Shown one piece after another: positions 25,300-33,727 of a stretch of 64,000 nucleotides of DNA. The position numbers and the translations under genes were made by a program. A model generated the notes under the pieces. It had not been told where the DNA came from, ran no database searches, and saw only the letters and a list, made by a program, of their open reading frames with translations. Origin of the DNA: Promicromonospora thailandica (GTDB lineage Bacteria; Actinomycetota; Actinomycetes; Actinomycetales; Cellulomonadaceae); contig NZ_JAMTCS010000004.1 in the NCBI RefSeq assembly GCF_024171955.1, forward strand, positions 310,001-374,000, read 5' to 3'. Position 1 is the stretch's first letter, and every line of letters begins with the position of its first letter.

Positions 25300-26001
25300 G
25301 TGTTCGCCGACCACTACGACAGCTTCGCGGCCGCCTACGACGCCGAGAACACGTCGAGCCTGCTCAACACGTACTACAACCACCCGGCGATGGTCGATCT
25401 GGCGGGCGACGTGGCCGGCCTGCAGGTCCTGGACGCCGGTTGCGGGTCCGGGCCGCTGACGGCGGCGCTGCGCTCTGCGGGTGCCGTCATGACGGGGATC
25501 GACGGCAGCCCGGAGATGCTCGCGACAGCGCGACGTCGTCTGGGCGACGACGTCCCGCTGCACGTGGCCGACCTGGCGGAGCCGCTGCCGTTCGCGGACG
25601 ACGCGTTCGACGTCGTCGTCTGCTCGCTGGTGCTGCACTACCTGGAGGACTGGGACGCGCCCCTGGCCGAGTTCCGGCGGGTGCTGCGGCCAGGCGGTCG
25701 GCTGGTGCTGTCGGTCAACCACCCGACGGTGTTCGCCCACCTGCGGCCGACCGAGGACTACTTCGCGGTGCACCGGTTCTCGGACGAGTTCCGGTTCGGG
25801 GACCAGGAGGCGACGCTGACGTTCTGGCACCGGCCGTTGCACGCGATGTTCGACGCGTTCCGCGGGGCGGGGTTCGCCGTGTCTGCCGTGGCGGAACCCG
25901 CGCCGGCGCCGGATACGCCGGTCGAGCTGCTGCCGCCGCGGATCGTGAGCGGGGAGCGGAGCCGGTTCCTGAGCTTTCTGTACTTCGTGCTGACGCCCTG
26001 A
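25300..26001 (+). CDS. Class I SAM-dependent methyltransferase
   Basis: This 233-residue Methyltransf_11-type protein has motif I VLDAGCGSGPLTAAL, motif II acidic GIDGSPEM, HVADLAEPLPFADDAFD and motif III VLRPGGRLVLSV. The substrate is unknown; the family methylates small molecules. The GTG start at 25300 follows GAGAGGA. It is divergent from the trpS leader and convergent with the ankyrin gene. Confidence 0.85.
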   Translation: MFADHYDSFAAAYDAENTSSLLNTYYNHPAMVDLAGDVAGLQVLDAGCGSGPLTAALRSAGAVMTGIDGSPEMLATARRRLGDDVPLHVADLAEPLPFADDAFDVVVCSLVLHYLEDWDAPLAEFRRVLRPGGRLVLSVNHPTVFAHLRPTEDYFAVHRFSDEFRFGDQEATLTFWHRPLHAMFDAFRGAGFAVSAVAEPAPAPDTPVELLPPRIVSGERSRFLSFLYFVLTP

Positions 26002-26005
26002 GGCC

Positions 26006-26647
26006 TCACACGAACCCTTCTTCCACGAGGCGGCAGCCCTCGCGGGTGATGACGTGCCGCTGACCCGAGCCGCCGACGACGCGGATCCAGCTCTCGGCCT
26101 CTACCCCGTCCGGGATCGCCTTGAGAGCGAAGCCGCCATACATCCCGGGCACGGGGTACCAGAGCTTGCCGACCTCGTGGACGACGGCGGTCTGCGGGTA
26201 CCGCAGCCTGATCGAGAGCGCCGGGCGGACCCGGGCTTCGATGAGGCCCATGAGGTGGCCGTCGAGCACTGAGTACTGGAGCGTGCGCTCGCCGGGCTGC
26301 GGCTCGATCTCCCGGGCGAGCTGCTCGTGGCCGCGCTCTCGGGCGATGTCCGCGGCGGTCCGGCCATCGGCGGTGCGCAGGGCGCGCCAGGCGCCCCGGC
26401 GGAGCAGCTCGTGGACGACCTCGGCCGGCGCGCCGTGCCAGGCTGCCTGGTGCAGGGGTGTGAAGCCCGAGTTTCCGCCGATTCTCCAGACGTTCGGGTG
26501 TCCGGCGTCCTTGTCGGCATCCAGGGTGGCGAAGACATCGTTCCAGCGGCCGGCGCGGGCGGCGTCGGCGATGGCGTCGGTGTGTGCGAGGAAGGGCTCG
26601 GCGTAGGCGTCGCGGTCGGTCGCGGCGGGCCAGTGGTGGGTGTCCAT
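26006..26647 (-). CDS. Ankyrin-repeat protein
   Basis: This 213-residue cytoplasmic protein has about two ankyrin repeats near 25-110 (SGFTPLHQAAWHGAPAEVVHELLRRGA, split as repeat helices, then DGRTAADIARERGHEQLA) and a unique C-terminal beta-rich domain (VLDGHLMGLIEARVRPALS, KLWYPVPGMYGGFAL, ESWIRVVGGSG). It probably binds a protein partner. The ATG at 26647 overlaps the stop of the upstream gene (TGATG), so the two proteins may work together. Confidence 0.75.
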   Translation of the reverse strand: MDTHHWPAATDRDAYAEPFLAHTDAIADAARAGRWNDVFATLDADKDAGHPNVWRIGGNSGFTPLHQAAWHGAPAEVVHELLRRGAWRALRTADGRTAADIARERGHEQLAREIEPQPGERTLQYSVLDGHLMGLIEARVRPALSIRLRYPQTAVVHEVGKLWYPVPGMYGGFALKAIPDGVEAESWIRVVGGSGQRHVITREGCRLVEEGFV

Positions 26648-27186
26648 CAGTCGCAATTGTCGCAGTGGCCGCTGGCGGGCAGCTGAAAAGAGCACGTCGG
26701 GCAGACGGGTGGCAGCCTCTCCAACGTCGCCTCGCTCGCCTGCCGAGCCGTCCGGTGCCCGGGCATCCACTCGCGGTCGTAACCGCCGCCTTCCTGGTGC
26801 AGATCGACGAACGTCTTGTTGAAGTACGCCGCCGCCTCGATGCCTTGGCCTGCGGACACGGCGATGTAGGAGCGGGACGCCGGGATCCAGATTCGCGCCG
26901 TGTCCAGTGCGGCCGCAATCTCACGCATGCGTGGGCGGTGTTCGAGCGGAACCGGGAGCGCCTCGAGAGCGGTGTCGAACGAGGTGTAGTGGGTGCGGCC
27001 GCCCGTGCTCAGGGCGTCGCGGCACGACGAGCAGATGGGGTACTTGGCGAGGTCGAGCTCGGTGGCCGGTTCCAGGACGGCGAGCGACTTCTCCGTGAGG
27101 TGCTGGCACTCGCGGGCGTGGAGCATCTTGCCCTGGGGGACACGGAAGAGGGAGTCGAGGTCGACGTCGGGTGGGGTGGGGAGCAT
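26647..27186 (-). CDS. Hypothetical protein with C-terminal zinc ribbon
   Basis: This 179-residue protein of no recognised family has a Cys/His pair region near 20-45 (HARECQHL, then ICSSCRDAL) and a C-terminal CPTCSFQL...GHCDNCD zinc ribbon; each could bind one zinc. I chose the ATG at 27186 because it lies just after the upstream gene's stop and starts a plausible fold; the frame stays open to 27327. It is the middle gene of a run with the DUF6308 and ankyrin genes. Confidence 0.6.
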   Translation of the reverse strand: MLPTPPDVDLDSLFRVPQGKMLHARECQHLTEKSLAVLEPATELDLAKYPICSSCRDALSTGGRTHYTSFDTALEALPVPLEHRPRMREIAAALDTARIWIPASRSYIAVSAGQGIEAAAYFNKTFVDLHQEGGGYDREWMPGHRTARQASEATLERLPPVCPTCSFQLPASGHCDNCD

Positions 27187-27193
27187 GGCGAAA

Positions 27194-27958
27194 CTATCTG
27201 CTTCGGTCGGGGGCGGCGTTGTCGAGGGGCGAGAGGGCGTCGGACTGTCCCGTCTTGTCGGCGATCCTTTGGGCCCGTTCTCGCACTCGGCTGTTGGACG
27301 TATGGGCGTACCAGACGACGGCGTCAAATGCCCTCAGGGGGGTGACCAGAGGCGCAAGACCTGCATCTGTGGTCATCGCGTCCAGGTATTGATGCAAAAG
27401 CTGCCCATTCACCTCGGTCACCATCAGGGTTCGCATGAGTTCCCAGTGGCCGGTGGCGTTCCTGAGCCCCAGCACATTACCCACGACGCTGTCGTAGACC
27501 GGGACCAGGTTGGCGCGCTTGCGGGCCATGAGCTTGCTGGTGGTGGTGCGGCCGAGACCATCCTTGCCGTCGCGGAGCAGCCACCAGAGCTGTGAGGCGG
27601 CAGATCCCTTCACGATCTCCGTATCCGGCACTTCCCACAGCGGGACGTCGGGACCTGGCATATCTCTCAGGTGCTCCCTGATCTCGGCTGCCTGGGTCTC
27701 GAGGACACGAACGGCCGCGGAACCCGGGACGTTGACTGAGAGGCACGACACGGCGGCAAGGTCTCCTGCCGTGATCTCGCCCGCATGTACCCGGTCGTTC
27801 CATGGCCCGCCGAGGGTCTCGAATCTGGCGCCGGTAAACGCCGGCCGGCCCGACTGGAGCGTCCCGGTGTAGTAGTCGCGAAGTAGCGCGAACGCTAGCT
27901 CGGCGTGGGCGAGGATAGTCGGCACGCCGGGCGACTGGGGATCGGCTGTCACAGCCAC
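27194..27958 (-). CDS. DUF6308 family protein
   Basis: This 254-residue protein of unknown role has a family-typical stretch GRTTTSKLMARKRANLVPVY followed by DSVVGNVLGL, and an N-terminal helical part (ELAFALLRDYYTG, FTGARFETLGG). It contains no membrane segment. GTG starts it at 27958. It appears to lead a small operon with the zinc-ribbon and ankyrin genes, each separated by a few bases or overlapping. Codon use is slightly less GC-biased than in the first 25 kb. Confidence 0.65.
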   Translation of the reverse strand: MAVTADPQSPGVPTILAHAELAFALLRDYYTGTLQSGRPAFTGARFETLGGPWNDRVHAGEITAGDLAAVSCLSVNVPGSAAVRVLETQAAEIREHLRDMPGPDVPLWEVPDTEIVKGSAASQLWWLLRDGKDGLGRTTTSKLMARKRANLVPVYDSVVGNVLGLRNATGHWELMRTLMVTEVNGQLLHQYLDAMTTDAGLAPLVTPLRAFDAVVWYAHTSNSRVRERAQRIADKTGQSDALSPLDNAAPDRSR

Positions 27959-28113
27959 ACGCTAGTGCCGGGCAGTAGGTGAGCGGCGGGTGATCTCTTC
28001 ACAGACGCCATGACACGTTGAGCGCAGTCTGACGATCTTCGTCATGAACGAAGGTGACTCGAAGGCAGTCGGTCGGGGAAACACCTCCGCCGACGCTGCC
28101 GACATGTTCCTGA

Positions 28114-29283
28114 TTATCCGACATCCACGCCGCGCGGGACCGTGTGACGAAACCTAATTGGCTTGACTGAACTCCGGCGCGGGGACCAGTTCTCGATCAG
28201 GTGGGCTCGTCCGGCATCTGTCACGACAAGGTCGCCCTCGCGCCGCCAGCTGATATCGCTCACGACGAAGAGGTCTGTGGGCTGATGGTTTCGTGCGTGA
28301 TCCAACTCTCCGATCGTGAGCTCGACCGTTGTCGCCTCACCTGTCGATCCCTTGACTTCTACGTGTCGTTCGCCGAGCACGCCCGGTTGAGTGAGCAGCA
28401 AGTCGTAGGGCTGCGACGCGCCGACGTCAACCCATTCGTAGCCCTGCAGCTCGTAATAATCGATCGCCTGACGAACCGCCTGCATCTCTATTGCGCGACG
28501 GACCTTGGCATCGGCGACATAACCGGCCTCCGTCGCCTGGCGGCGCTCGCCCCGAATCTCTTGGGACTGAAGCAGCGCACCGTTCGACCGCGCGCCGCGC
28601 GAATCCGAGCGTGAGGAACGAATTCGTCGATCAGTCACCAACTCCGGAAAGACCGCGAGCAACTCAACCGGAAACTTGGTCAGGTAGTTTCCTTGGCCAG
28701 CGCGAAGCGTGCCGTCCTTGCGGATGTTGAACGGGAAGTACAGCAGTCCGTCGAACCGGCCGGCGAGCGCATCTCGAACGGCCCGCACCTCGCCGAAGCG
28801 CTTATTAACTTCGTTGTAGTCGAGCAGTTCGTCCAGCGCGGTGTAGTCGCGAAGCAAAGCCTCAGTTCCAGACGTAGGCGATGCGTCACTGTACACGACG
28901 CTATCGGTTTCGTACGGTGCGCCGTCGACGATCGACCAGCCCACAAAGGCTGAAGGCGCCCCACTCGGCCGGTCGGTATCCCAATGGAAAATTACGTCAC
29001 CATCTTGCACGAACTTCACGAGTTCGTAGTAGGGCATAGCTGCCCCATTTTGTTTCCTGTGCGGAGCTCGAATTGCGTCGCCGTAGTCGCGACGCTTGAT
29101 GGTCTCCATCCAGTAGCGCTGCGTAGGGTCGTTTGCCCACCACTCATTGATCACAATGCCCTCATCCCCACGGCTGGAACGACATGACCCCGGGTGGATA
29201 ACCGCAGCCTGCCGCCGAAGCGACGGTAGCGTGACGAGCATCCAGACAGAACCCTCCCCGAGGGCGAATTCTTCAGTCCACAT
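28114..29283 (-). CDS. EVE-like/DUF3883 protein, candidate modification-dependent nuclease
   Basis: This is a 389-residue protein. The N-terminal half resembles a PUA/EVE reader domain (RYWMETIKRRDYGDAIR, then ELVKFVQDGDVIFHW and FVGWSIVDGAPYE). The C-terminal DUF3883 domain shows a PD-(D/E)XK core: VDVGASQPYDLLL then ERHVEVKGSTGEATTVELT, giving Asp and the EVK pair. EVE domains bind modified bases in known restriction enzymes, so cleavage of modified DNA is a reasonable guess. The ATG at 29283 follows GAAGGGC; the frame is open to 29367. The gene is clearly lower in GC than its surroundings, a sign of transfer. Confidence 0.65.
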   Translation of the reverse strand: MWTEEFALGEGSVWMLVTLPSLRRQAAVIHPGSCRSSRGDEGIVINEWWANDPTQRYWMETIKRRDYGDAIRAPHRKQNGAAMPYYELVKFVQDGDVIFHWDTDRPSGAPSAFVGWSIVDGAPYETDSVVYSDASPTSGTEALLRDYTALDELLDYNEVNKRFGEVRAVRDALAGRFDGLLYFPFNIRKDGTLRAGQGNYLTKFPVELLAVFPELVTDRRIRSSRSDSRGARSNGALLQSQEIRGERRQATEAGYVADAKVRRAIEMQAVRQAIDYYELQGYEWVDVGASQPYDLLLTQPGVLGERHVEVKGSTGEATTVELTIGELDHARNHQPTDLFVVSDISWRREGDLVVTDAGRAHLIENWSPRRSSVKPIRFRHTVPRGVDVG

Positions 29284-29319
29284 ACCGGCCCTTCGGGCCA
29301 AATGCATCAACACCTTTAG

Positions 29320-30087
29320 AGCCATAGCTATGTTCATCGAGGGCTTTTCGACACCGTTGAGCCGCATGCTGAAGCCACGCAGGGCGAACCGTCCGATACG
29401 TGGCAGAAGTCATTCGGCCACCTTGTCGAGAAGCTTCTGCCACGCGAGCCGTGTCGTACCGACGACTTCGTTGTCGAGACGGACGTCGAGGACGCCAGGG
29501 CCTACTGGTCGCAGATCGGTGACAACGCGCGCAGAGTCTTCTCCGTCCTGGTCGAGGCGGCACCGGAGCCCGTCCCGTCGCCCGTCGTTGCCGAACGTGG
29601 CGGGTTCGACGGCGTCCGCACCGTCGCCGCAGCCCTCGCCCACACACACAACACGGCCCTGCGCTTCGGCCACGCGATGCCGTCCCAGTTCATCCCGGGT
29701 AATCCCAGCTCGTACTGGATGGACGAATCGACTGCCGAGACGTTCGCTACCGTCATTGCGGGGATCCGCGAGACCGAGGCGGAGGCTGCCGATCTCGCCC
29801 CGGATTGGTCGGCACTTGTCACCGAAGCAGACAACGAGGTCCAGCCGTTGCTCCGGGAGCTTGCCGTGGCCGGTGATCTGCCGGTGCCCGCCGTCGGGGA
29901 GGAGATCGGCGACGGGATCGCGACGTTGCTGACGTGGCCCGAGCTGCGAATCGCCGTCCTGGCTGCGGGGGCAGGGCTCGAGGAGCGGACAGAGCTGCGG
30001 GATGCGGGCTGGGTCGTTGTCGAGAGGGAACCGTCCACGGTCGTCGCCGCGGTGCGGACCGCACTGCCGGCGGATGTACGGTCCTGA
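29320..30087 (+). pseudogene. 5'-truncated gene, DUF6416-like N-terminus
   Basis: The frame is open from a TAG at 29317 to the stop at 30085 and reads as protein throughout: WQKSFGHLVEKLLPREP, DARAYWSQIGDNARRVFSVL, SYWMDESTAETFATVI, LLTWPELRIAVLAAGAG. The YW...NARRVF and YWM segments resemble the DUF6416 domain. No ATG, GTG or TTG exists in frame before 29677, which lies inside the conserved part. The start has therefore been lost, probably when the lower-GC segment with the EVE/DUF3883 gene joined here. An internal start at 29677 would give only 136 residues. Confidence 0.6.
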
Positions 30088-30193
30088 CGACGACGCCGTG
30101 CGCGCCAACCGTCTCGCCCTGTGCGACCTCACCGGCCGGACCCTTGCCACCGGCCTGGACCTGCTCGGTATCCGGGCACCCGAGAGGATGTGA
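30074..30193 (+). pseudogene. Remnant of arginyl-tRNA synthetase-like DALR C-terminus
   Basis: The 39-codon frame from an ATG at 30074 ends RLALCDLTGRTLATGLDLLG then IRAPERM. This is the typical last 30 residues of ArgRS or a stand-alone DALR anticodon-binding domain (..LLGVxAPERM). Nothing ArgRS-like lies upstream in any frame, so only the tail survives, directly before the ARMT1-like gene. It overlaps the end of the preceding truncated gene. Confidence 0.7.
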
Positions 30194-30195
30194 CC

Positions 30196-31350
30196 ATGCC
30201 GGATCAGCCGCCCATCCTGTCGAACGTCCCCGACTCCTTCCCCTGGGGCGTCCTGACACGCCGCCATCCCGACCTCATCGCAACGGTCCGCCGCCTCGTG
30301 CCCTACCCGCCGGAGGTCCAGGGGGCGCTCGACGAGCTGCGGGACATGGACACCATCCCGCCCCTGCCCGCCGGCGCCCGCGACCGGGCGGCGTGGCAGG
30401 TGTGGTCGGCGGCGTACGTGGGTCAGAAGTGGCTCGACGTCCCGTTCCTGTGGGCCGAGTCGTACTTCTACCGCCTGCTGCTGGAGGCCACCGGCTACTT
30501 CGGGTCGGGGCCGTGGGCCGGTGTCGACCCGTTCGCCCCGCAGAAGAGCGCGGAGCTCGACTCGCCCGACCTGGCGCGCGACCTGGAGAACCTGGGCGAC
30601 CTGGTCGGTGCGCCGGAGCAGGACGGCCTGTCGGCGGCGCTGACCGCCGCGCTGTGGGGCAACCGGGCCGACCTGGGCTTCCGGATGTCCGACCCGTCGG
30701 CCCAGGACAGGTCCCAGGTCGACGACCTCGTCGCCGACGACTCGGCCGAGCTGTGGCGCCTCCTGGACGGCGGCACGGAGAACCGGGTGCACCTCGTCGC
30801 CGACAATGCCGGCCGCGAGCTCGTCGCCGATCTGGTGCTGATCGACCGTCTGCTGGAGACCGGCCGGGCCGCGACCGTCGTCCTGCACCTCAAGCCGCAG
30901 CCGTACTACGTCTCCGACGCGACGGTGACCGACCTGCTCCAGGTGCTGCGGCGCCTGGAGGCGGCGGGCGGGGCCGCCTGCGGCATCGCAGGACGGCTCG
31001 GGACGGCGATCGGCGACGGGCGGGTCCGGGTCCGGGCGCACGCGTTCTGGTGCACGCCGCTGACCTTCCACGAGATGCCGTCCGACCTGGTGGCCGAGCT
31101 CGGTGGGGCGTCCGTCGTCGTCGTGAAGGGCGACCTGAACTACCGGCGCCTGGTGGGCGACGCCCACTGGGAGCCCACCACGACGTTCCGGGATCTCACG
31201 GCCTACTTCCCCGCGCCCCTGGTCGCGCTGCGCACCCTCAAGTCGGACGTGGCCGTCGGCGTGGACCCGGACCGCCTGGCGCACCTGGAGGCGACCACGC
31301 CCGGGTGGCGTACCGACGGCACGCACGCCGTCATCCACGTGCGGCCCTGA
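30196..31350 (+). CDS. Damage-control phosphatase ARMT1 family protein (DUF89)
   Basis: This 384-residue DUF89 metal-dependent phosphatase has the metal site in HLVADNAGRELVADL and VVVKGDLNYRRLVGD, and the substrate-side HLKPQPYYVSD. Family members remove phosphate from harmful sugar phosphates or act on damaged metabolites. GAGAGGATGTGACC precedes the ATG. The upstream remnant of a DALR protein suggests it was once the second gene of an operon. A strong terminator hairpin follows. Confidence 0.85.
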   Translation: MPDQPPILSNVPDSFPWGVLTRRHPDLIATVRRLVPYPPEVQGALDELRDMDTIPPLPAGARDRAAWQVWSAAYVGQKWLDVPFLWAESYFYRLLLEATGYFGSGPWAGVDPFAPQKSAELDSPDLARDLENLGDLVGAPEQDGLSAALTAALWGNRADLGFRMSDPSAQDRSQVDDLVADDSAELWRLLDGGTENRVHLVADNAGRELVADLVLIDRLLETGRAATVVLHLKPQPYYVSDATVTDLLQVLRRLEAAGGAACGIAGRLGTAIGDGRVRVRAHAFWCTPLTFHEMPSDLVAELGGASVVVVKGDLNYRRLVGDAHWEPTTTFRDLTAYFPAPLVALRTLKSDVAVGVDPDRLAHLEATTPGWRTDGTHAVIHVRP

Positions 31351-31364
31351 GCACAGCACAGCAC

Positions 31365-31392
31365 AGGCCGGCCCGCAGCAGCGGGCCGGCCT
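31365..31392. terminator. Perfect 12-bp hairpin, bidirectional terminator
   Basis: AGGCCGGCCCGC (31365-31376), loop AGCA, GCGGGCCGGCCT (31381-31392) lies between the convergent ARMT1-like and secreted-protein genes. Short T-rich sequence (GCTTCT) follows on the plus strand. Confidence 0.75.
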
Positions 31393-31409
31393 GCTTCTGC
31401 CGTCGACGG

Positions 31410-33563
31410 TCAGCCCGTCGCCACGAGCTGCGGCTCCTTCCGGCCCGGCGGGTCGTCCGGCGTCGGCGTCGGCTCCGGAGCAGGCGGCGGGGTCGGCTCC
31501 GGAGAAGGCTCCGGTTCCACCGGCAGCTGCGCCGTCCCGCCGCCGACGAACGCGTCCTCGTCGCCGTAGCCCACGATGTCGACGCGGGACTCCTGCACGG
31601 TCCGGGGCAGCTCGGCGTGGTCGCGGCGGAACTCCGCGGTCGGCGTCTGCTTCCTCGGCGACTTGTCCAGCTCCACGCCGCCGTAGATCGGGTAGACCCA
31701 GGTGTAGGGCTCGCCGTCGACGATCTCCTCGCGGGTGACCTCGAACTGGACCCGGGTCCAGTCGTTCTCCATCATGTCGTCCCAGACGTCCTTGGCCTCC
31801 CAGTCGGTCCCCTCGGGCCAGAAGGACACGTCACCGGAGTCGATGATCTCGTCGTACGGCCCGGGGTTCGCCTCGTTGCGCTGCTTCACCCACGCCGCCG
31901 CGACGCGCGCCCGGTAGACGCTCCGCAGGTCCGCGTACTTCGGGTCGGTGTTGATCAGTTGCTCGACGGCGGGCGCCAGGTGCTCCTGCGCCATCCGGAA
32001 GTTGTGGTCCATGATCTCGTCGGTCGCGGTGCAGGGCTCCTGGCCGTCGGGGTAGTTCGTGAACTCCATCCGCTCCTTGCCCACGCTCAGCGGGGCGTCC
32101 AGGATGTACAGCCGGTCACCCTCCTGGCGCACCTTCGCCGGGGCGGCGAAGATCCACTGGCGGGTGGAGGGCCAGCACACGCTGCCGTCCGGGTTGGTGC
32201 GCAGCGAGTCCCAGTACGCCGCCCCTACCTCGGTCGCCGGGTTGGTGAGCGCCGTGAAGTCGCGCTTCATCTCCAGGTCGGCCTCCAGGAGCACGCGGGC
32301 GGCCTTCGTGTCCGCGAACAGCGGGTCGGTCACCTGGTCCGGGTGGTCCGGGTTGAGGTTGACCCAGAACACCTGGTCCGGCAGGGCGAGCCAGGTATAG
32401 AACGCGTCCGAGCTGAGGTCCAGGACGTCCTCGCCGCCGAAGGACGGGTTGGCGGCCTCGTCGGGGTTGTCGTCCGCCTGGAACGAGTAGCCGACGTCGC
32501 CCGTGCCCGGGTCGACCTCGAGGTAGCTGAGCTCCAGCGTGGACCAGTCGATCCCGCCCGGCCGCCGGAACCCGTCCTGGCGCGCGCCGAGCTCACGTGG
32601 CAGGTTCTGGTAGCGCCGCGCCTCCTCCGGGGTCCGGCCGGTCTGCTTGGCCATGTCCTGCACCTTGCTGTTCTGGCCCTTCGCGTTCGGGTCGATCGGG
32701 CCGGGTGCGCAGCGCGCGGCGAGCGTCTGGGCCTTGCCCGTGGCACAGCCGGCGCCGCCCGGGAGGTTCGGCTGGGCGTTGGTGATCCGGGGCTTGACCT
32801 TGACCCTGGCGGAGTCCGCCCCGGCGTTCTTGAGCGCCTCCTTGGTGGCCTTGTCGGGCTCCTGGCCGTGCACGTACGTGGCGCGGGACAGCGTCTTGTC
32901 GTTGACGAGGGCCTGGTACCGCAGGAGCTGCTCCCGGGTGTACCCGGAGCCCGCCTTCACCTCGATGGCGAACCGTGTGTGCCGGTGGATGATGTCGACG
33001 CGCACCCCCTTGCCCTTGGGGCCCATCGTCTTCTCGCACAGCCAGTCGTCGCCGGTCAGCCCGAGCTTCTCGACCACGAGCTTGTGGAAGGCGTGCCCTC
33101 GGGCGTTGTTGTCGTGCACGGTGACGTAGCTGCTGCGCCACCCGTCGAAGGCCCCGTTGATCTGCGCCTTCGTCTTGAGCTCGGGATGCTGGTCGAGGTA
33201 GGCGTTCCAGCGCGCGAACAGATGACCCTCGGTGCCGACGCTCTTCCCGCGGTACCTCGTGCCGAACTCCGCCCGCACCTTCGCCGGGTCGTCGCTCGGC
33301 AGCACGGCGTTCCGCACCGGCTCGGCCGGGTTCACGTAGTCCAGGGCCAGCTCCCCGAGCCCCGCGAACTCCGCGGGGTCAGGCATCGTCGACCGCGGCG
33401 GCCCCGTGGGCTTGGGCAGCTTGAACAGGTCCCGACACAGCTTTCCGGTGAGCGGCGCCGCGGAGGCGGACTCCGCGTTCGGCACCGTCACGAAGGAGAA
33501 GATCAGGGCGAGTGCGAGGAGGACCGTCGGTAGTCGTTTCCGAGCATCGGTCGTCACGGACAC
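31410..33563 (-). CDS. Large secreted protein with PD-(D/E)XK nuclease-like domain
   Basis: This 717-residue exported protein has a signal peptide (RKRLPTVLLALALIFSFVTV, cut after ASAAP). A REase-fold-like segment lies near 165-230: AFHKLVVEKLGL, WLCEKTMG, VRVDIIHRHTRFAIEVKAGS, giving Glu, Asp and the E-x-K triad, then REQLLRYQALVND. A long conserved region of unknown fold follows (FYTWLALPDQVFWVNLNP, KAARVLLEADLEMKRDF, LYILDAPLSVG). The tail is Pro/Glu/Pro-Thr repeats, possibly wall-spanning. It may be a secreted nuclease toxin, but no immunity gene is obvious next to it. The GTG at 33563 follows AGGAG. Confidence 0.65.
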   Translation of the reverse strand: MSVTTDARKRLPTVLLALALIFSFVTVPNAESASAAPLTGKLCRDLFKLPKPTGPPRSTMPDPAEFAGLGELALDYVNPAEPVRNAVLPSDDPAKVRAEFGTRYRGKSVGTEGHLFARWNAYLDQHPELKTKAQINGAFDGWRSSYVTVHDNNARGHAFHKLVVEKLGLTGDDWLCEKTMGPKGKGVRVDIIHRHTRFAIEVKAGSGYTREQLLRYQALVNDKTLSRATYVHGQEPDKATKEALKNAGADSARVKVKPRITNAQPNLPGGAGCATGKAQTLAARCAPGPIDPNAKGQNSKVQDMAKQTGRTPEEARRYQNLPRELGARQDGFRRPGGIDWSTLELSYLEVDPGTGDVGYSFQADDNPDEAANPSFGGEDVLDLSSDAFYTWLALPDQVFWVNLNPDHPDQVTDPLFADTKAARVLLEADLEMKRDFTALTNPATEVGAAYWDSLRTNPDGSVCWPSTRQWIFAAPAKVRQEGDRLYILDAPLSVGKERMEFTNYPDGQEPCTATDEIMDHNFRMAQEHLAPAVEQLINTDPKYADLRSVYRARVAAAWVKQRNEANPGPYDEIIDSGDVSFWPEGTDWEAKDVWDDMMENDWTRVQFEVTREEIVDGEPYTWVYPIYGGVELDKSPRKQTPTAEFRRDHAELPRTVQESRVDIVGYGDEDAFVGGGTAQLPVEPEPSPEPTPPPAPEPTPTPDDPPGRKEPQLVATG

Positions 33564-33727
33564 GATGGCTCCTTCCAGGACGATGGGCCGTCCGGCCATG
33601 GAGCCGGACGTCGCGCGGCAGCACCAAACGGTCCCAGCAAAATGGAACAAGCGCGACAAAATTCGGCACAGGGCGAAGCAGCGACAATCTGTGGCGACGA
33701 CGGCGCCCGCCCGCCTACCGTGGCGCC

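Noticed and set aside
28044-28157. 37-codon plus-strand ORF starting MNEGDSKAVGRGN
   Set aside because: There is no convincing ribosome-binding site, it overlaps the 3' end of the nuclease gene and has no recognisable domain. The rest of 27959-28113 shows nothing.
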